Shown here piece by piece: positions 27,439-35,628 of a DNA stretch of 54,119 bases; position 1 is the stretch's first letter; every line of letters begins with the position of its first letter. The notes below the pieces were generated by a model that was given only the letters and a program-made list of their open reading frames with translations, was not told the origin of the DNA and ran no database searches. The position numbers and the translations under genes were made by a program. Source of the DNA: Tepidimonas charontis (lineage in GTDB: Bacteria; Pseudomonadota; Gammaproteobacteria; Burkholderiales; Burkholderiaceae_C); contig NZ_VJON01000015.1 of the NCBI RefSeq assembly GCF_007556685.1, forward strand, positions 1-54,119. Reading direction: 5' to 3'.

Positions 27439-29241
27439 ATGGACTGGTACCGGGCTGTATGGGCCGTTCTGTTGAGTGCCGCCTTGGCCGGTTGCGCGAG
27501 TGCCCCCAGCGCCGACGCCGCCCCTCCTGAACCGAGCCCCAGCGCCTTCACGCTCGACATCGATGCCCCGCCTGCGCTGGCCGCGCTGCTGCAGCAACAC
27601 CTCGACGCGCAGCGCTTGCGCGCCGTACCCGACCTCACCCGCAGCGAGTTACTGCGCATCGAAACGACACTGCCGACACAAGCGCGTGATTTGCTGGCCA
27701 CCCAAGGCTATTTCAGTCCCCTGATCCAAGTGGCGCTCAGCCCGCCGGAGATACAGCCGCCACGGCTGCACCTGCAGGTGCAGCCAGGACCGCGCACTAC
27801 CATCGAGGCGGTGGACCTGCGACTGGACGGACCCGATCCTGAACGGACCGAACGCCTCGTGACCGAAGTACGCCGCCAGTGGCGCCTACCGGAGGGCGCA
27901 TACTTCACTCAGGCGGCTTGGGATGAAGCCAAACGGGAAGCACTTCGGACTCTGCAGCAGCGCGACTTCGCGCGGGCCCGTCTGGTCGCCAGCCGCGCCG
28001 ACATCGACCCCGAACGCGCTCGCGCCACGTTGCACCTACATTGGGACAGCGGACCCGCCATCCGGCTTGGTCCGGCGCAGGTAGAAGGGGCACAGCGCTA
28101 CCCCGACGAACAAGCGCTGCGCTGGGCCGAGCGCGCCGGGTTGCGTGCTGGCCTGCCCTACGATGAGACGCTGCTGCTGGCCGCCCAACGGCAACTCACG
28201 CAAAGTGGCCTGTACGACAGCGCCTTCGTCCTGTTGGCCGACGACGGTCCGCCCGATGCGCTGCCGGTGCGTGTACAGGTGCGCGAGGCGCCACGCCAGC
28301 GTCTTCAAATCGGACTGGGGCTGAGCACCGACAGCGGCGTGCGGCTGAGTGCCGAGTACACCCACCTTCGGCTGCCCGGCTTGGACTGGCGGCTGGATAC
28401 GCGGCTGCGCTGGACGCAAAAGGACACGATCGTTGGCCTCGAAGGTATCAGCCCGCTCGACGGCCAAGGGTGGCGCCAGCGTCTGGGCTGGCAAGCCGAA
28501 GCGCAACGCGACGAGCCGCGCACGCGGACGCAGCAATGGCGCTGGACGCGCGAACAACCGGGCCTGCGGCTGGACCGTGCCCTATTCGTGCAGTGGGACA
28601 CCTCGACCGAACGCCGTGCCGGTGCCGCCCCTGAACGTGCCAGTGGCCTGGGCGCGGGATGGACATGGACCCGTCGCGCATTCGACGATCTGGACGACCC
28701 GCGACACGGCTACGGCTTAGTAGCCGAACTGGGTGCCGGCTGGACCCGAACCCCCGAGCAACGCCCCTACGCGCGCGCACGAGCGCGCGCTCTGCTGCTG
28801 TGGTCGCCGGCAGACGACAGCCGGGGGCAACGGCTGGCGTTGACGCTGGAGGGCGGCGCCGTGTGGGCAGCAGCCGGCGCCCGCGTGCCGGCCAGCCTGC
28901 GTTTTTGGGCCGGCGGCGACGGCAGTGTGCGCGGCTACGCCCCCCGCAGCATCGGCGCCCCCGGCGACGGCGGCGCGCCACAGGCGGCCCGACTGCTGGC
29001 ACTGGCCAGCCTGGAATGGCAGCGTCCCTGGCGCCACGACGGCGCCCTCACCCCGTGGGAACTGGCGCTGTTCGTGGACGGCGCGACGGCTGGCGATCGC
29101 TGGTCGGCGCGGGAGAGCGCATTGGGCGTGGGTGCCGGATTGCGTTATCGCAGCCCGGTGGGGCCACTGCGCGCCGACCTCGCCTACGCGGTACGGGATC
29201 GCCGCTGGCGGCTGCATCTGGGCGTCGGTTTCGTATTCTGA
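27439..29241 (+). CDS. tamA: TamA-like outer-membrane BamA-family protein
   Basis: A 600-residue Omp85-family protein. It has a lipoprotein-type signal (VLLSAALAGC), POTRA-like repeats (about residues 60-290), and a 16-strand barrel region. The barrel holds the conserved GGDGSVRGY-type loop (RFWAGGDGSVRGYAPRSIG) and ends in Phe (HLGVGFVF), the outer-membrane C-terminal signature. With TamB it forms the translocation and assembly module linking the two membranes. The ATG at 27439 begins the signal peptide; an earlier ATG at 27391 would spoil it. The stop overlaps the tamB start. Confidence 0.87.
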   Translation: MDWYRAVWAVLLSAALAGCASAPSADAAPPEPSPSAFTLDIDAPPALAALLQQHLDAQRLRAVPDLTRSELLRIETTLPTQARDLLATQGYFSPLIQVALSPPEIQPPRLHLQVQPGPRTTIEAVDLRLDGPDPERTERLVTEVRRQWRLPEGAYFTQAAWDEAKREALRTLQQRDFARARLVASRADIDPERARATLHLHWDSGPAIRLGPAQVEGAQRYPDEQALRWAERAGLRAGLPYDETLLLAAQRQLTQSGLYDSAFVLLADDGPPDALPVRVQVREAPRQRLQIGLGLSTDSGVRLSAEYTHLRLPGLDWRLDTRLRWTQKDTIVGLEGISPLDGQGWRQRLGWQAEAQRDEPRTRTQQWRWTREQPGLRLDRALFVQWDTSTERRAGAAPERASGLGAGWTWTRRAFDDLDDPRHGYGLVAELGAGWTRTPEQRPYARARARALLLWSPADDSRGQRLALTLEGGAVWAAAGARVPASLRFWAGGDGSVRGYAPRSIGAPGDGGAPQAARLLALASLEWQRPWRHDGALTPWELALFVDGATAGDRWSARESALGVGAGLRYRSPVGPLRADLAYAVRDRRWRLHLGVGFVF

Positions 29242-32200
29242 TGATGCACATCACCGGTTCGACCCCGTCCGACGCCGCTGAGCCGATACCAGCGCGAAAT
29301 GTCGATCTAGGCAACGCCCGCGGCCACTTTTGGATGCGCGGCCGCCTGCGCCGACTGGCAGTGGGGATACTGGCGGCTGCTGGCGCCTTGGCCGGACTGC
29401 TCCTGGCGCTGCTGATCGCCGCCCTGACCTGGCTGCGACAGGACACCTCACTACCACAGGCCCTGACCTGGGGCCAACGCTGGCTGGGCCCCGAGTGGCA
29501 GTTGACCTGGAGCGGCGCACGGGGTCCCTTGGCGGTAGGCGGCGAGATCGACACGTTGCGTCTGGATGGCCCAAGCTTCAGCCTGCACGTGGAGGGCCTG
29601 CACTGGCGCTGGGCGGCCGACTTCTGGCCGCGCCTGTGGCGTGAGCGACGCGTGGCCTTGCAGACCCTAGGGGCCCGGATCGTCACTTTACGGCGCGAGC
29701 GCGTCCACCCTGATACCACTGGTTTGCCACCGCCGCCCGAGGCCCGCGCACTGCGGCTGCCCTGGCTCGCCGCTCTCCAGGTTCCAATACACCTTACCCG
29801 GCTCGACAGCGACGGGGTCACCGTCGAGCAGCTGCAGGCCGAATATCGCTACGTCGGCAGCAACGGCGCTGCTGCCGACCCGACGCCCCCTGCTTCGGCG
29901 CACGCAGATGCCTCGTCCCTTGCGCCCACGGCGCAAAACCATAGCGCCGTGCGAGCAGCGAACGATGCCACCACGGTCAGCCACACCCTGGTCATCGAAA
30001 CTGCGACGGTGCGCCTGACACACCCCAGCGGACAGTTGCGCTGGCGCGGCCATGCCACACTGGCGCTACAGGCAGGGTCACAGGTAACGGTCGCCTTCGA
30101 TGCAAAGGGGCAGTGGTCCGGTCAACGCATCGGATGGCCTGCACAGGCTGGACCGATGCAGCTGCGCCTCGATGGCCCCCTGCGCACCGACGCGGCCTTG
30201 CGTGCGGCGCTGACCTGGCACGCCGAACGCAGCGGTAATGCCCCCGCCATGACGCTGAGTGCCGATCTAACCGTTGCGCCCTGGGCGGCGTGGCCGGTGC
30301 GCGCCTTGACACTCGATACGCAGGCGCTGGACCTGGCCCTACTGTGGCCGGGGGCACCACACACCCATCTGAGCGGCACCGCACGGTGGCAACCCGATGC
30401 CGACGCTGCCGACGGGACAAGCGGACGACTACGCGCCTCCCTGCGCAACGCCCGCTCAGCCCCCTGGAACCGTGGCGGACTGCCGCTGGACAGCGCCGAC
30501 TTGATCCTGCGCCACGATGGTTCGACCCTCATTATCGAAGCGCTGCAAGCGCGCCTGGCCCAGGGCCAACTGACCGCGCGCGCCAACGCCGTCCCGCCAG
30601 CCGAGGGCAGGCTCACCGTGGACGCCGTCCATACCCTAAGCCTGACGCTACACGACCTCGACCCTGCGCGGGTGTGGGCAGGACTGGATGCCACCCCGTT
30701 ACAAGCCGTGCTGCAATGGCAGCGAGGCAACACGGCACGGCATTCTGCGGCCGTCCCAGCGACATTCGACGCCTCGTTACGTTGGGGTGCAACGCTGCAC
30801 GCACACGCGCGCGGCCGTTGGTACCCTGGCCAGCAGGTCACGGGCACGCTGGCGGCCACCGTGCCCGGCGCGCGGCTCGAGGCCGAGGGAGCGCTGCCCT
30901 TGGGCCAGCGCCTGCTCGCCTTGCCGCACGGGGGCCAGCTCGCGCTGCGCGGCGATGACCTTAGCCACCTGCGGCGCTGGCTGCAGGACGGTGCTGCGCG
31001 CGCGTCCGCCATCGCGCCGGAGCTGGCGCAACGCATCGCCCGCGCCGCCGATGCCGTGCCCGACGGCGATGTGATGGTGCAGGCGCACTGGGGTTCGCGG
31101 CTGCCGCTGCGCGACGCTCGCGGCGCCGACCCCTGGCGGCTGATGTTGAGCAGCCACCGACTGCAGTGGCCCCCTATGGGTGACACCCGCGACCGCCCGC
31201 TGCGTGTGCAAACGATGCGGTTCGAAGCCACTGGCGAGGGCCACCGCGCTCACCTCCGCGCCAGCGCCACGCTACCGCGGACGCCACGCACACTGCGACT
31301 GGCGCTGCCCGACGCCACCGTTGCGTGGAGCGGCGAAAACCCGCACACGGCCCGCGTTTGGGCCAACGACGTGCCGCTGCTCGTGCATGCCGGCGACGCC
31401 TCGGCGCAGCTGAGGCTACAGCATCTGGTGTGGGAAGCCGGCGTGGTGCAGCTTGCGGGACAAACCGGCTCCCTGCCGCTGACCCCATGGCTGGCCGCCC
31501 TGGGGTTCGAACCACCCGCAGATGCCGCCCTGCAGCCCGATGCGTCCTTTGCCTTAGGGGCGCAATGGGACGTGACCCTGCCGCTGACCGCAGAGGCGGC
31601 ACGACGGACCCGCCCGCATCTGGCCGTGACCTTGCAACGAAACCATGGGGATGTGTGGCTGCGCGCGCTGACCGAAGTCGAGCCGGCACCCGCGGCAGGC
31701 TTGCGCGAGGCCTTCGCGCACCTACGCTGGGACGGCGCCACAGCCCAGGCCCGGCTGCGCTGGGATAGCCGCCTGGGCGGTGACGCCGACATTCAGCTGA
31801 CGCTGAACTGGCCTGCCTCCCACCAGGCGACGATGGCTACCCTGCCCTGGCTGCCGCCGCCTGATGCGGCCGTGCGCGGCACGGCACGCCTGCGCACACC
31901 GCCCCTGGCGGTATTGACCCCTTGGTTGCCCCCCGGCTGGCGTATCGATGGCCAGCTCCAAGCCAACGTCGCCATCAGCGGTAGCTGGAGCGAGCCCGAT
32001 TGGAGTGGCGCCCTCACCGGTGACGACATACGTCTGACCCAACGAGCCGATGGCATCGACTGGCGTGTCAGCCCCCTGCGCGCCACTGTGGCCGACCACC
32101 GGTTGACCCTGCAGGCGCTGACGCTGCGCACGGCTGCCAACGACCCAGCCGATGATATCGGCGGCACGCTACAGCTCAGCGGCTGGGCGCAATGGGATGC

Positions 32201-33173
32201 CGAAACCCGTACACCGCGCGTTGCGCTGACCGCGCGCGCGGATCGCTGGCGCCCACTGGCACGTGTCGACCGAAGAGTCGTTCTGAGCGGCATGCTCGAC
32301 ATGCGTGCGCAGCAACGTCACCTCGACCTCGGTGGTCAGCTGCGGCTGGATACGCTGCGCTGGCTGCTACCGAGCGAGGACACGCCGACATTGAGCGCCG
32401 ACGTCGTGGTGCGCGGGCGCACGCCATCCGCCATGCCGTCCCTATGGCCCGCTGGATGGACCGGGTCCGTGGACCTCGGCATCGATCTCGGCGCCGATGC
32501 CCGTATCAGTGGCCGTGGGCTGGACACCGGTTTACGCGGAACGCTGCACTGGCGGCAGCGCGACGACCTGGCCCCACAACTGGTCGGTGAAGTGCGCACC
32601 GTGGACGGGCACTACCGCATCTACGGCCAGCGTTTGACCCTGACGCACGGGGTATTGCGTTTCAATGGTGCCATCGACAACCCCGCGCTGGACCTGTTGG
32701 CAACCCGAACCGCATCCCAGCAAACCGTGGGCGTCGCCGTCACGGGCACGGCGCAGGTACCGCGTGTGCGCCTGTACGCCGATCCAGCCCTGCCCGAGAC
32801 CGACATCCTGGCCTGGCTGATATTGGGCCGCCCCCTGAGCGGCGCCGGCGTCGAGGCCGCGCTCGTGCAGCGTGCCGCCTTGGCACTGCTGAGTGCCCGT
32901 CAGGGTGGAAGTCCCTCACTCCCAGCCCGCCTGGGGCTCGACGAGCTCAGCGTCGACACCGGTGGTCCCCAGGGTGATGGCAGCGTGCGCGCGGCATCGG
33001 TATCGCTGGGAAAACGCCTCTCCGATCGGCTTTACCTTGGCTACCAGCGCAGTGTTTTTGGTTTGGTGGGTACGGTGTCGGTGCTGTACGACCTCTCCCG
33101 CCATCTGACATTGCGCGCCCGCGCGGGCGACGAGCAAGGCGTGGAACTGCTCTACCAGCGCCGCTACGATTGA
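29241..33173 (+). CDS. tamB: TamB-like inner-membrane/periplasm-spanning protein
   Basis: A 1310-residue protein. One N-terminal membrane helix lies near residues 40-62 (AVGILAAAGALAGLLLALLIAAL). A very long beta-rich AsmA/TamB-type region follows, then the C-terminal DUF490 domain: YRIYGQRLTLTHGVLRFNGAIDNPALDLLATR, then VPRVRLYADPALPETDILAWLILGRPL, and a last segment ending YDLSRHLTLRARAGDEQGVELLYQRRYD. It partners with TamA and may move lipids or barrel proteins across the periplasm. The ATG overlaps the tamA stop (TGATG). It is the last host gene before the prophage. Confidence 0.9.
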   Translation: MMHITGSTPSDAAEPIPARNVDLGNARGHFWMRGRLRRLAVGILAAAGALAGLLLALLIAALTWLRQDTSLPQALTWGQRWLGPEWQLTWSGARGPLAVGGEIDTLRLDGPSFSLHVEGLHWRWAADFWPRLWRERRVALQTLGARIVTLRRERVHPDTTGLPPPPEARALRLPWLAALQVPIHLTRLDSDGVTVEQLQAEYRYVGSNGAAADPTPPASAHADASSLAPTAQNHSAVRAANDATTVSHTLVIETATVRLTHPSGQLRWRGHATLALQAGSQVTVAFDAKGQWSGQRIGWPAQAGPMQLRLDGPLRTDAALRAALTWHAERSGNAPAMTLSADLTVAPWAAWPVRALTLDTQALDLALLWPGAPHTHLSGTARWQPDADAADGTSGRLRASLRNARSAPWNRGGLPLDSADLILRHDGSTLIIEALQARLAQGQLTARANAVPPAEGRLTVDAVHTLSLTLHDLDPARVWAGLDATPLQAVLQWQRGNTARHSAAVPATFDASLRWGATLHAHARGRWYPGQQVTGTLAATVPGARLEAEGALPLGQRLLALPHGGQLALRGDDLSHLRRWLQDGAARASAIAPELAQRIARAADAVPDGDVMVQAHWGSRLPLRDARGADPWRLMLSSHRLQWPPMGDTRDRPLRVQTMRFEATGEGHRAHLRASATLPRTPRTLRLALPDATVAWSGENPHTARVWANDVPLLVHAGDASAQLRLQHLVWEAGVVQLAGQTGSLPLTPWLAALGFEPPADAALQPDASFALGAQWDVTLPLTAEAARRTRPHLAVTLQRNHGDVWLRALTEVEPAPAAGLREAFAHLRWDGATAQARLRWDSRLGGDADIQLTLNWPASHQATMATLPWLPPPDAAVRGTARLRTPPLAVLTPWLPPGWRIDGQLQANVAISGSWSEPDWSGALTGDDIRLTQRADGIDWRVSPLRATVADHRLTLQALTLRTAANDPADDIGGTLQLSGWAQWDAETRTPRVALTARADRWRPLARVDRRVVLSGMLDMRAQQRHLDLGGQLRLDTLRWLLPSEDTPTLSADVVVRGRTPSAMPSLWPAGWTGSVDLGIDLGADARISGRGLDTGLRGTLHWRQRDDLAPQLVGEVRTVDGHYRIYGQRLTLTHGVLRFNGAIDNPALDLLATRTASQQTVGVAVTGTAQVPRVRLYADPALPETDILAWLILGRPLSGAGVEAALVQRAALALLSARQGGSPSLPARLGLDELSVDTGGPQGDGSVRAASVSLGKRLSDRLYLGYQRSVFGLVGTVSVLYDLSRHLTLRARAGDEQGVELLYQRRYD

Positions 33174-33314
33174 GTGCCGCCGTGAACGCAGCCCCCTGCG
33201 GATGCATGGACCGCGACAACGGCCGCGCCTGTCACGGACAGCGGGTGGGTGATAATTCGGACTGCGTGACCCGCCGTAGTTCAATGCGTCGCGCCAGTCG
33301 TAAAACCGCACTGC

Positions 33315-33333
33315 GGTAGCATTTTTGGTAGCA
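33315..33333. repeat. Two GGTAGCA direct repeats, 12 bp apart
   Basis: GGTAGCATTTTTGGTAGCA contains the heptamer at 33315-33321 and 33327-33333, a one-turn-plus spacing. Repeats of this kind occur near attachment sites and integrase genes of tyrosine-recombinase prophages, so they could be integrase arm sites. That reading is inference. Confidence 0.35.
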
Positions 33334-33362
33334 CTGGGCCACAGCGGCTAAGAAAAAGAAAA

Positions 33363-33391
33363 GCCCGGCTAGCGCAAGCGCTTAGCCGGGC
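33363..33391 (-). terminator. Terminator of the prophage late operon
   Basis: Stem GCCCGGCTA / TAGCCGGGC extended inward by GCGC / GCGC with one bulged base. On the minus strand it is followed by TTTTCTTTTTCTT. It lies 24 nt after the Rz stop. Confidence 0.85.
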
Positions 33392-33414
33392 GGCACAGGA
33401 CAAGCCGCAAGCGA

Positions 33415-33939
33415 TCAATCCGAGTGCGCAGACAAGTTCATCAACTCGCGCCTTACCGCATCGTAGGCAGCCGTACATCGCTCGACGGCAGCGCGTAGTC
33501 GGTCAGCGTCGGCAGCGATCCGGACAAGAACTTCCGCATCATCTCGGTATAGCCTTGCGCCGGTGCAGGCGGCAAGTCCAGCTCCAGCGCTGGCGGAATC
33601 GGGCAGGTGTGCGCCACTGGCGGGGCGCTCGGGGCGGTGGCGCAGGCTGTCAGCCAGGCGGTCACGATCAGCGGCGACAGCCGCCAGGCGCGCGCGGTAT
33701 GCGGTGCGGTCAGCATCAATCGTTTCCCTCATCTTCGTCTCGACCTCGATGCGGCGCTCCAGGGCCCTCGATGTCGCGCGAGCGACCTCCACTCGCTCGC
33801 GGTGCCATTCGGCGGTCACGGCCGCTTCGCCGGTCGCGCGTCCAGTCCGGTAGGCCAGCACACCCACGGCCGCGCAGGCAAGAGCCGTCACAGCCACCCG
33901 GCTTAGCACAGTCGTCATCCAGCCACTGTTCACCAACAT
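33415..33939 (-). CDS. Phage i-spanin Rz
   Basis: A 174-residue protein with an N-terminal membrane helix (VAVTALACAAVGVLAY) followed by a charged coiled coil (EVARATSRALERRIEVETKMRE), the plan of the inner-membrane spanin subunit. It holds a complete second gene, the o-spanin Rz1, inside its sequence in another frame. The start at ATG 33939 is coupled to the stop of the upstream micro-ORF; ATG 33918 (MTTVLSRVAV) is an alternative. Spanins join inner and outer membranes in the last step of lysis. Confidence 0.78.
   Translation of the reverse strand: MLVNSGWMTTVLSRVAVTALACAAVGVLAYRTGRATGEAAVTAEWHRERVEVARATSRALERRIEVETKMRETIDADRTAYRARLAAVAADRDRLADSLRHRPERPASGAHLPDSASAGAGLAACTGARLYRDDAEVLVRIAADADRLRAAVERCTAAYDAVRRELMNLSAHSD
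33453..33719 (-). CDS. Phage o-spanin Rz1 (nested in Rz, different frame)
   Basis: An 88-residue lipoprotein lying wholly inside the Rz gene in another reading frame. The signal peptide contains a lipobox, LTAC (VTAWLTACATAPSAPP), and is followed by a proline-rich segment (PPVAHTCPIPPALELDLPPAPA), both hallmarks of Rz1. It would anchor in the outer membrane and pair with Rz. The product is somewhat longer than lambda Rz1 (60 residues). Confidence 0.78.
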   Translation of the reverse strand: MMLTAPHTARAWRLSPLIVTAWLTACATAPSAPPVAHTCPIPPALELDLPPAPAQGYTEMMRKFLSGSLPTLTDYALPSSDVRLPTMR

Positions 33940-33941
33940 AA

Positions 33942-34031
33942 TCAATTCCAGTGCTCATAGGCAAGGTACAGAAACCGCAGAACGCCAAGCCACACAAACA
34001 ACAGCGCCACAACAGGCAGCGCAACCGCCAC
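33942..34031 (-). CDS. 29-residue membrane micro-protein in lysis cassette
   Basis: Reads MAVALPVVALLFVWLGVLRF then LYLAYEHWN, a single hydrophobic helix ending in aromatic residues. The start is GTG at 34031 (TTG at 34037 possible), and the stop lies two bases before the Rz ATG (TGATTATG). The hydrophobic stretch and the chain of near-overlaps with both neighbours suggest a real gene, perhaps holin-related or antiholin, but no family is recognised. Confidence 0.4.
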   Translation of the reverse strand: MAVALPVVALLFVWLGVLRFLYLAYEHWN

Positions 34032-34042
34032 TACCAAACAAT

Positions 34043-34120
34043 TTACGACGACGCGCGCCACAGATCAACCCACGGGCCGAAAACAATCATCCAGAACAAC
34101 ACCGGCCACAACACCATCAT
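34043..34120 (-). CDS. 25-residue membrane micro-protein in lysis cassette
   Basis: Reads MMVLWPVLFWMIVFGPWVDL then WRASS. Its ATG overlaps the lysozyme stop (TGATG at 34118-34122), which suggests translational coupling. It is mostly hydrophobic and Trp-rich, like a one-helix membrane peptide. It could be a small holin or a lysis modulator; I know no homologue by sight. Confidence 0.4.
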   Translation of the reverse strand: MMVLWPVLFWMIVFGPWVDLWRASS

Positions 34121-34608
34121 CACGGCGTCTCTCCCATACACGTCCGGCACTCCGCTTGTCTGCGCTTCACAAGTCCAGGCAATTCGCGCCCGCCTGCACG
34201 TGTCCACTTCAACAACTCTGCGCACGCTCCAGCATAGTCGGGCGGTTGTTGCTTGAGCTTTTTCACCAGTGTTGACTTGCACGCTGCACCAATACCGACG
34301 TTGTATGCCCATGAAACGTATGCGTCCCATTCGCCTTTTGTCAGCGGCACATCGCCGATACACGCTGCCAGCTCACGCGCAATGCGATTCGCATCAGCTT
34401 GTAGAACAACCAAAGCCCTAACAGGATCGAGCCGATCACCTTTTTGTACAGGGCGACCATCTGGCATCCTGGTGGTACCAAACCCTACCGTCTGAACTCC
34501 GGTGCCGTCATCGTAGCTGCGCTCACGATACCCCTCGTAACCGGCGATAGCAGCAAGCGCGTCTGCGGTGACGCCGATAACCCCCCATTGACGCGCGGAA
34601 AGCCTCAT
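34120..34608 (-). CDS. Phage lysozyme (glycoside hydrolase 24 endolysin)
   Basis: A 162-residue muramidase of the T4/lambdoid type. The catalytic Glu is in AGYEGYRERSYDDGTG, followed by the Asp and Thr of the triad (Y-D-D...VGFGTT). LTKGEWDAYVSWAYNVGIGA and a C-terminal WTRAGG...PGLVKRRQAE complete the family pattern. The N-terminus has only a weakly hydrophobic helix, so a classical signal-anchor is doubtful and export probably needs a holin. Start overlaps the stop of the upstream gene (TGATG). Confidence 0.88.
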   Translation of the reverse strand: MRLSARQWGVIGVTADALAAIAGYEGYRERSYDDGTGVQTVGFGTTRMPDGRPVQKGDRLDPVRALVVLQADANRIARELAACIGDVPLTKGEWDAYVSWAYNVGIGAACKSTLVKKLKQQPPDYAGACAELLKWTRAGGRELPGLVKRRQAECRTCMGETP

Positions 34609-34964
34609 CAGAACACCCCCGCTTTACCGGCCACAAACATAACCGCTGCCGTAGCAAGCGCCCACAATGCAGATTGAACCCACTCCGTCGCTTTGGCCTG
34701 CATCGGCTCGGCCACCTCCAGACGGCGCAAGCGCTCGTCGAGCTTTTCCAGCGATTGCGCGATGCGATCTATAGCGGTAGACGCCGCAGCCTGTCTTTCC
34801 TCTACGAGAGCTAGCCGAGTCACAGCTTCACTCATCCGTTCAATGGCCGCGCGCATAGCGTGCTGGTCCTCACGGATTCGCTGGATGTGATGCGTTATTC
34901 GTTCAAAACGAACGACTTCATCGGCTTGTTTGGCGATGGAGTGCAAATCATCAGGATCGACCAT
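34608..34964 (-). CDS. XhlA-like small membrane protein (holin candidate)
   Basis: A 118-residue protein with a charged coiled coil (residues 5-88: IQRIREDQHAMRAAIERM, LEKLDERLRRLEVAEP) followed by one C-terminal membrane helix (SALWALATAAVMFVAGKAGVF). That layout is shared with hemolysin XhlA-type phage proteins near lysozyme genes. The ATG at 34964 has GAGG six bases before it, whereas ATG 34970 would touch the ribosome site. It is the best holin candidate in this cassette, but this is inference. Confidence 0.6.
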   Translation of the reverse strand: MVDPDDLHSIAKQADEVVRFERITHHIQRIREDQHAMRAAIERMSEAVTRLALVEERQAAASTAIDRIAQSLEKLDERLRRLEVAEPMQAKATEWVQSALWALATAAVMFVAGKAGVF

Positions 34965-34966
34965 AA

Positions 34967-35227
34967 TCATCCTCTATAAACGCTCGGCAACTGCGCCCGC
35001 TGAACCTCTGAAAGCCACGCTTTGTAGCAGTGGTCTTTTTCAATCGGTCGGAACAGCAAATCAACTAGCGGTCTAAAAACCCTGCCAGCGATTTTGCCCT
35101 GCTGCTCCATGCGCCAGGCGGCCGCGCTGATGGTCTCATCAGGATGCCCGCGCCCGAGCGTCAGCAGCACCCACGCAAGCTGATCGAGCGCGATCAGGAC
35201 GTTGATGATGCGCTGCTGGACGCCCAT
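34967..35227 (-). CDS. Conserved-looking phage protein, unknown function
   Basis: An 86-residue protein with a hydrophobic N-terminal stretch (IINVLIALDQLAWVLLTLG), a short HPDETISAAAWRMEQQGK segment, a second apolar patch (VFRPLVDLLFRPI) and EKDHCYKAWLSEVQRAQLP. I recall similar small proteins in the lysis region of other proteobacterial prophages, but no function. It begins two bases after the gpW stop. Confidence 0.6.
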   Translation of the reverse strand: MGVQQRIINVLIALDQLAWVLLTLGRGHPDETISAAAWRMEQQGKIAGRVFRPLVDLLFRPIEKDHCYKAWLSEVQRAQLPSVYRG

Positions 35228-35229
35228 CG

Positions 35230-35628
35230 TCACACCTCCACGCGCAGCGTCTGCGGCTGCTCCTGCGCGCCGAGGCGCAGCGTCAGGTCGAGCGTGACGT
35301 GGCCTGGCGTGTCCATCGTGGCTGCCACGCGCAGCACGCGCACGCGCGGCTCCCAGCGCTGGATGGCGTAGGCCACCTCGAAGTACAGATCGGCCAGCCA
35401 CTGCGCGTTGACCGGTCGGTCGATCAGGTCGCGCAGGCGGCTGCCGTATTCCGGGCGCATGATGCGCTCGCCAGGGTAGGTGGTGACGATGTCGAGGATC
35501 GACTGGCGCAGATGGTCGATGCCGTCGATGGGCCGCGCGCTTCGCGCTGACAGGCCGATCCAGCGTTTGAGCGCGGCGATATTCGGCGCCCGCCGCGGGA
35601 GGATGTCGATCAGGCTGATGTCGCTCAC
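35230..35628 (-). CDS. Baseplate wedge protein W (gp25 family)
   Basis: A 132-residue protein of the gpW/gp25 family with the recognisable core LRQSILDIVTTYPGERIMRPEYGSRL and a beta-rich end (VTLDLTLRLGAQ). It forms part of the baseplate wedge that starts sheath assembly. It starts with GTG overlapping the gpD stop (GTGA). In P2 this gene lies between V and J; here it has moved to the far end, after D and next to lysis. Confidence 0.88.
   Translation of the reverse strand: MSDISLIDILPRRAPNIAALKRWIGLSARSARPIDGIDHLRQSILDIVTTYPGERIMRPEYGSRLRDLIDRPVNAQWLADLYFEVAYAIQRWEPRVRVLRVAATMDTPGHVTLDLTLRLGAQEQPQTLRVEV

Larger units (their letters stand above)
33174..33414. other. Host-prophage junction after tamB
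   Basis: A gene-free stretch of 241 nt. It holds a -10-like GATAAT (33251-33256), a tRNA-like string GTAGTTCAATG (33276-33286) that does not extend into a tRNA, the two GGTAGCA repeats (33315-33333) and the terminator of the lysis operon (33363-33391). An attachment site somewhere here is likely but not identified. Confidence 0.5.

Noticed and set aside
33276-33286. tRNA-like string GTAGTTCAATG downstream of tamB
   Set aside because: It matches part of a tRNA-Gly D-arm, but the flanking acceptor, anticodon and T arms do not fit, so no tRNA is called; it may be a relic or chance.
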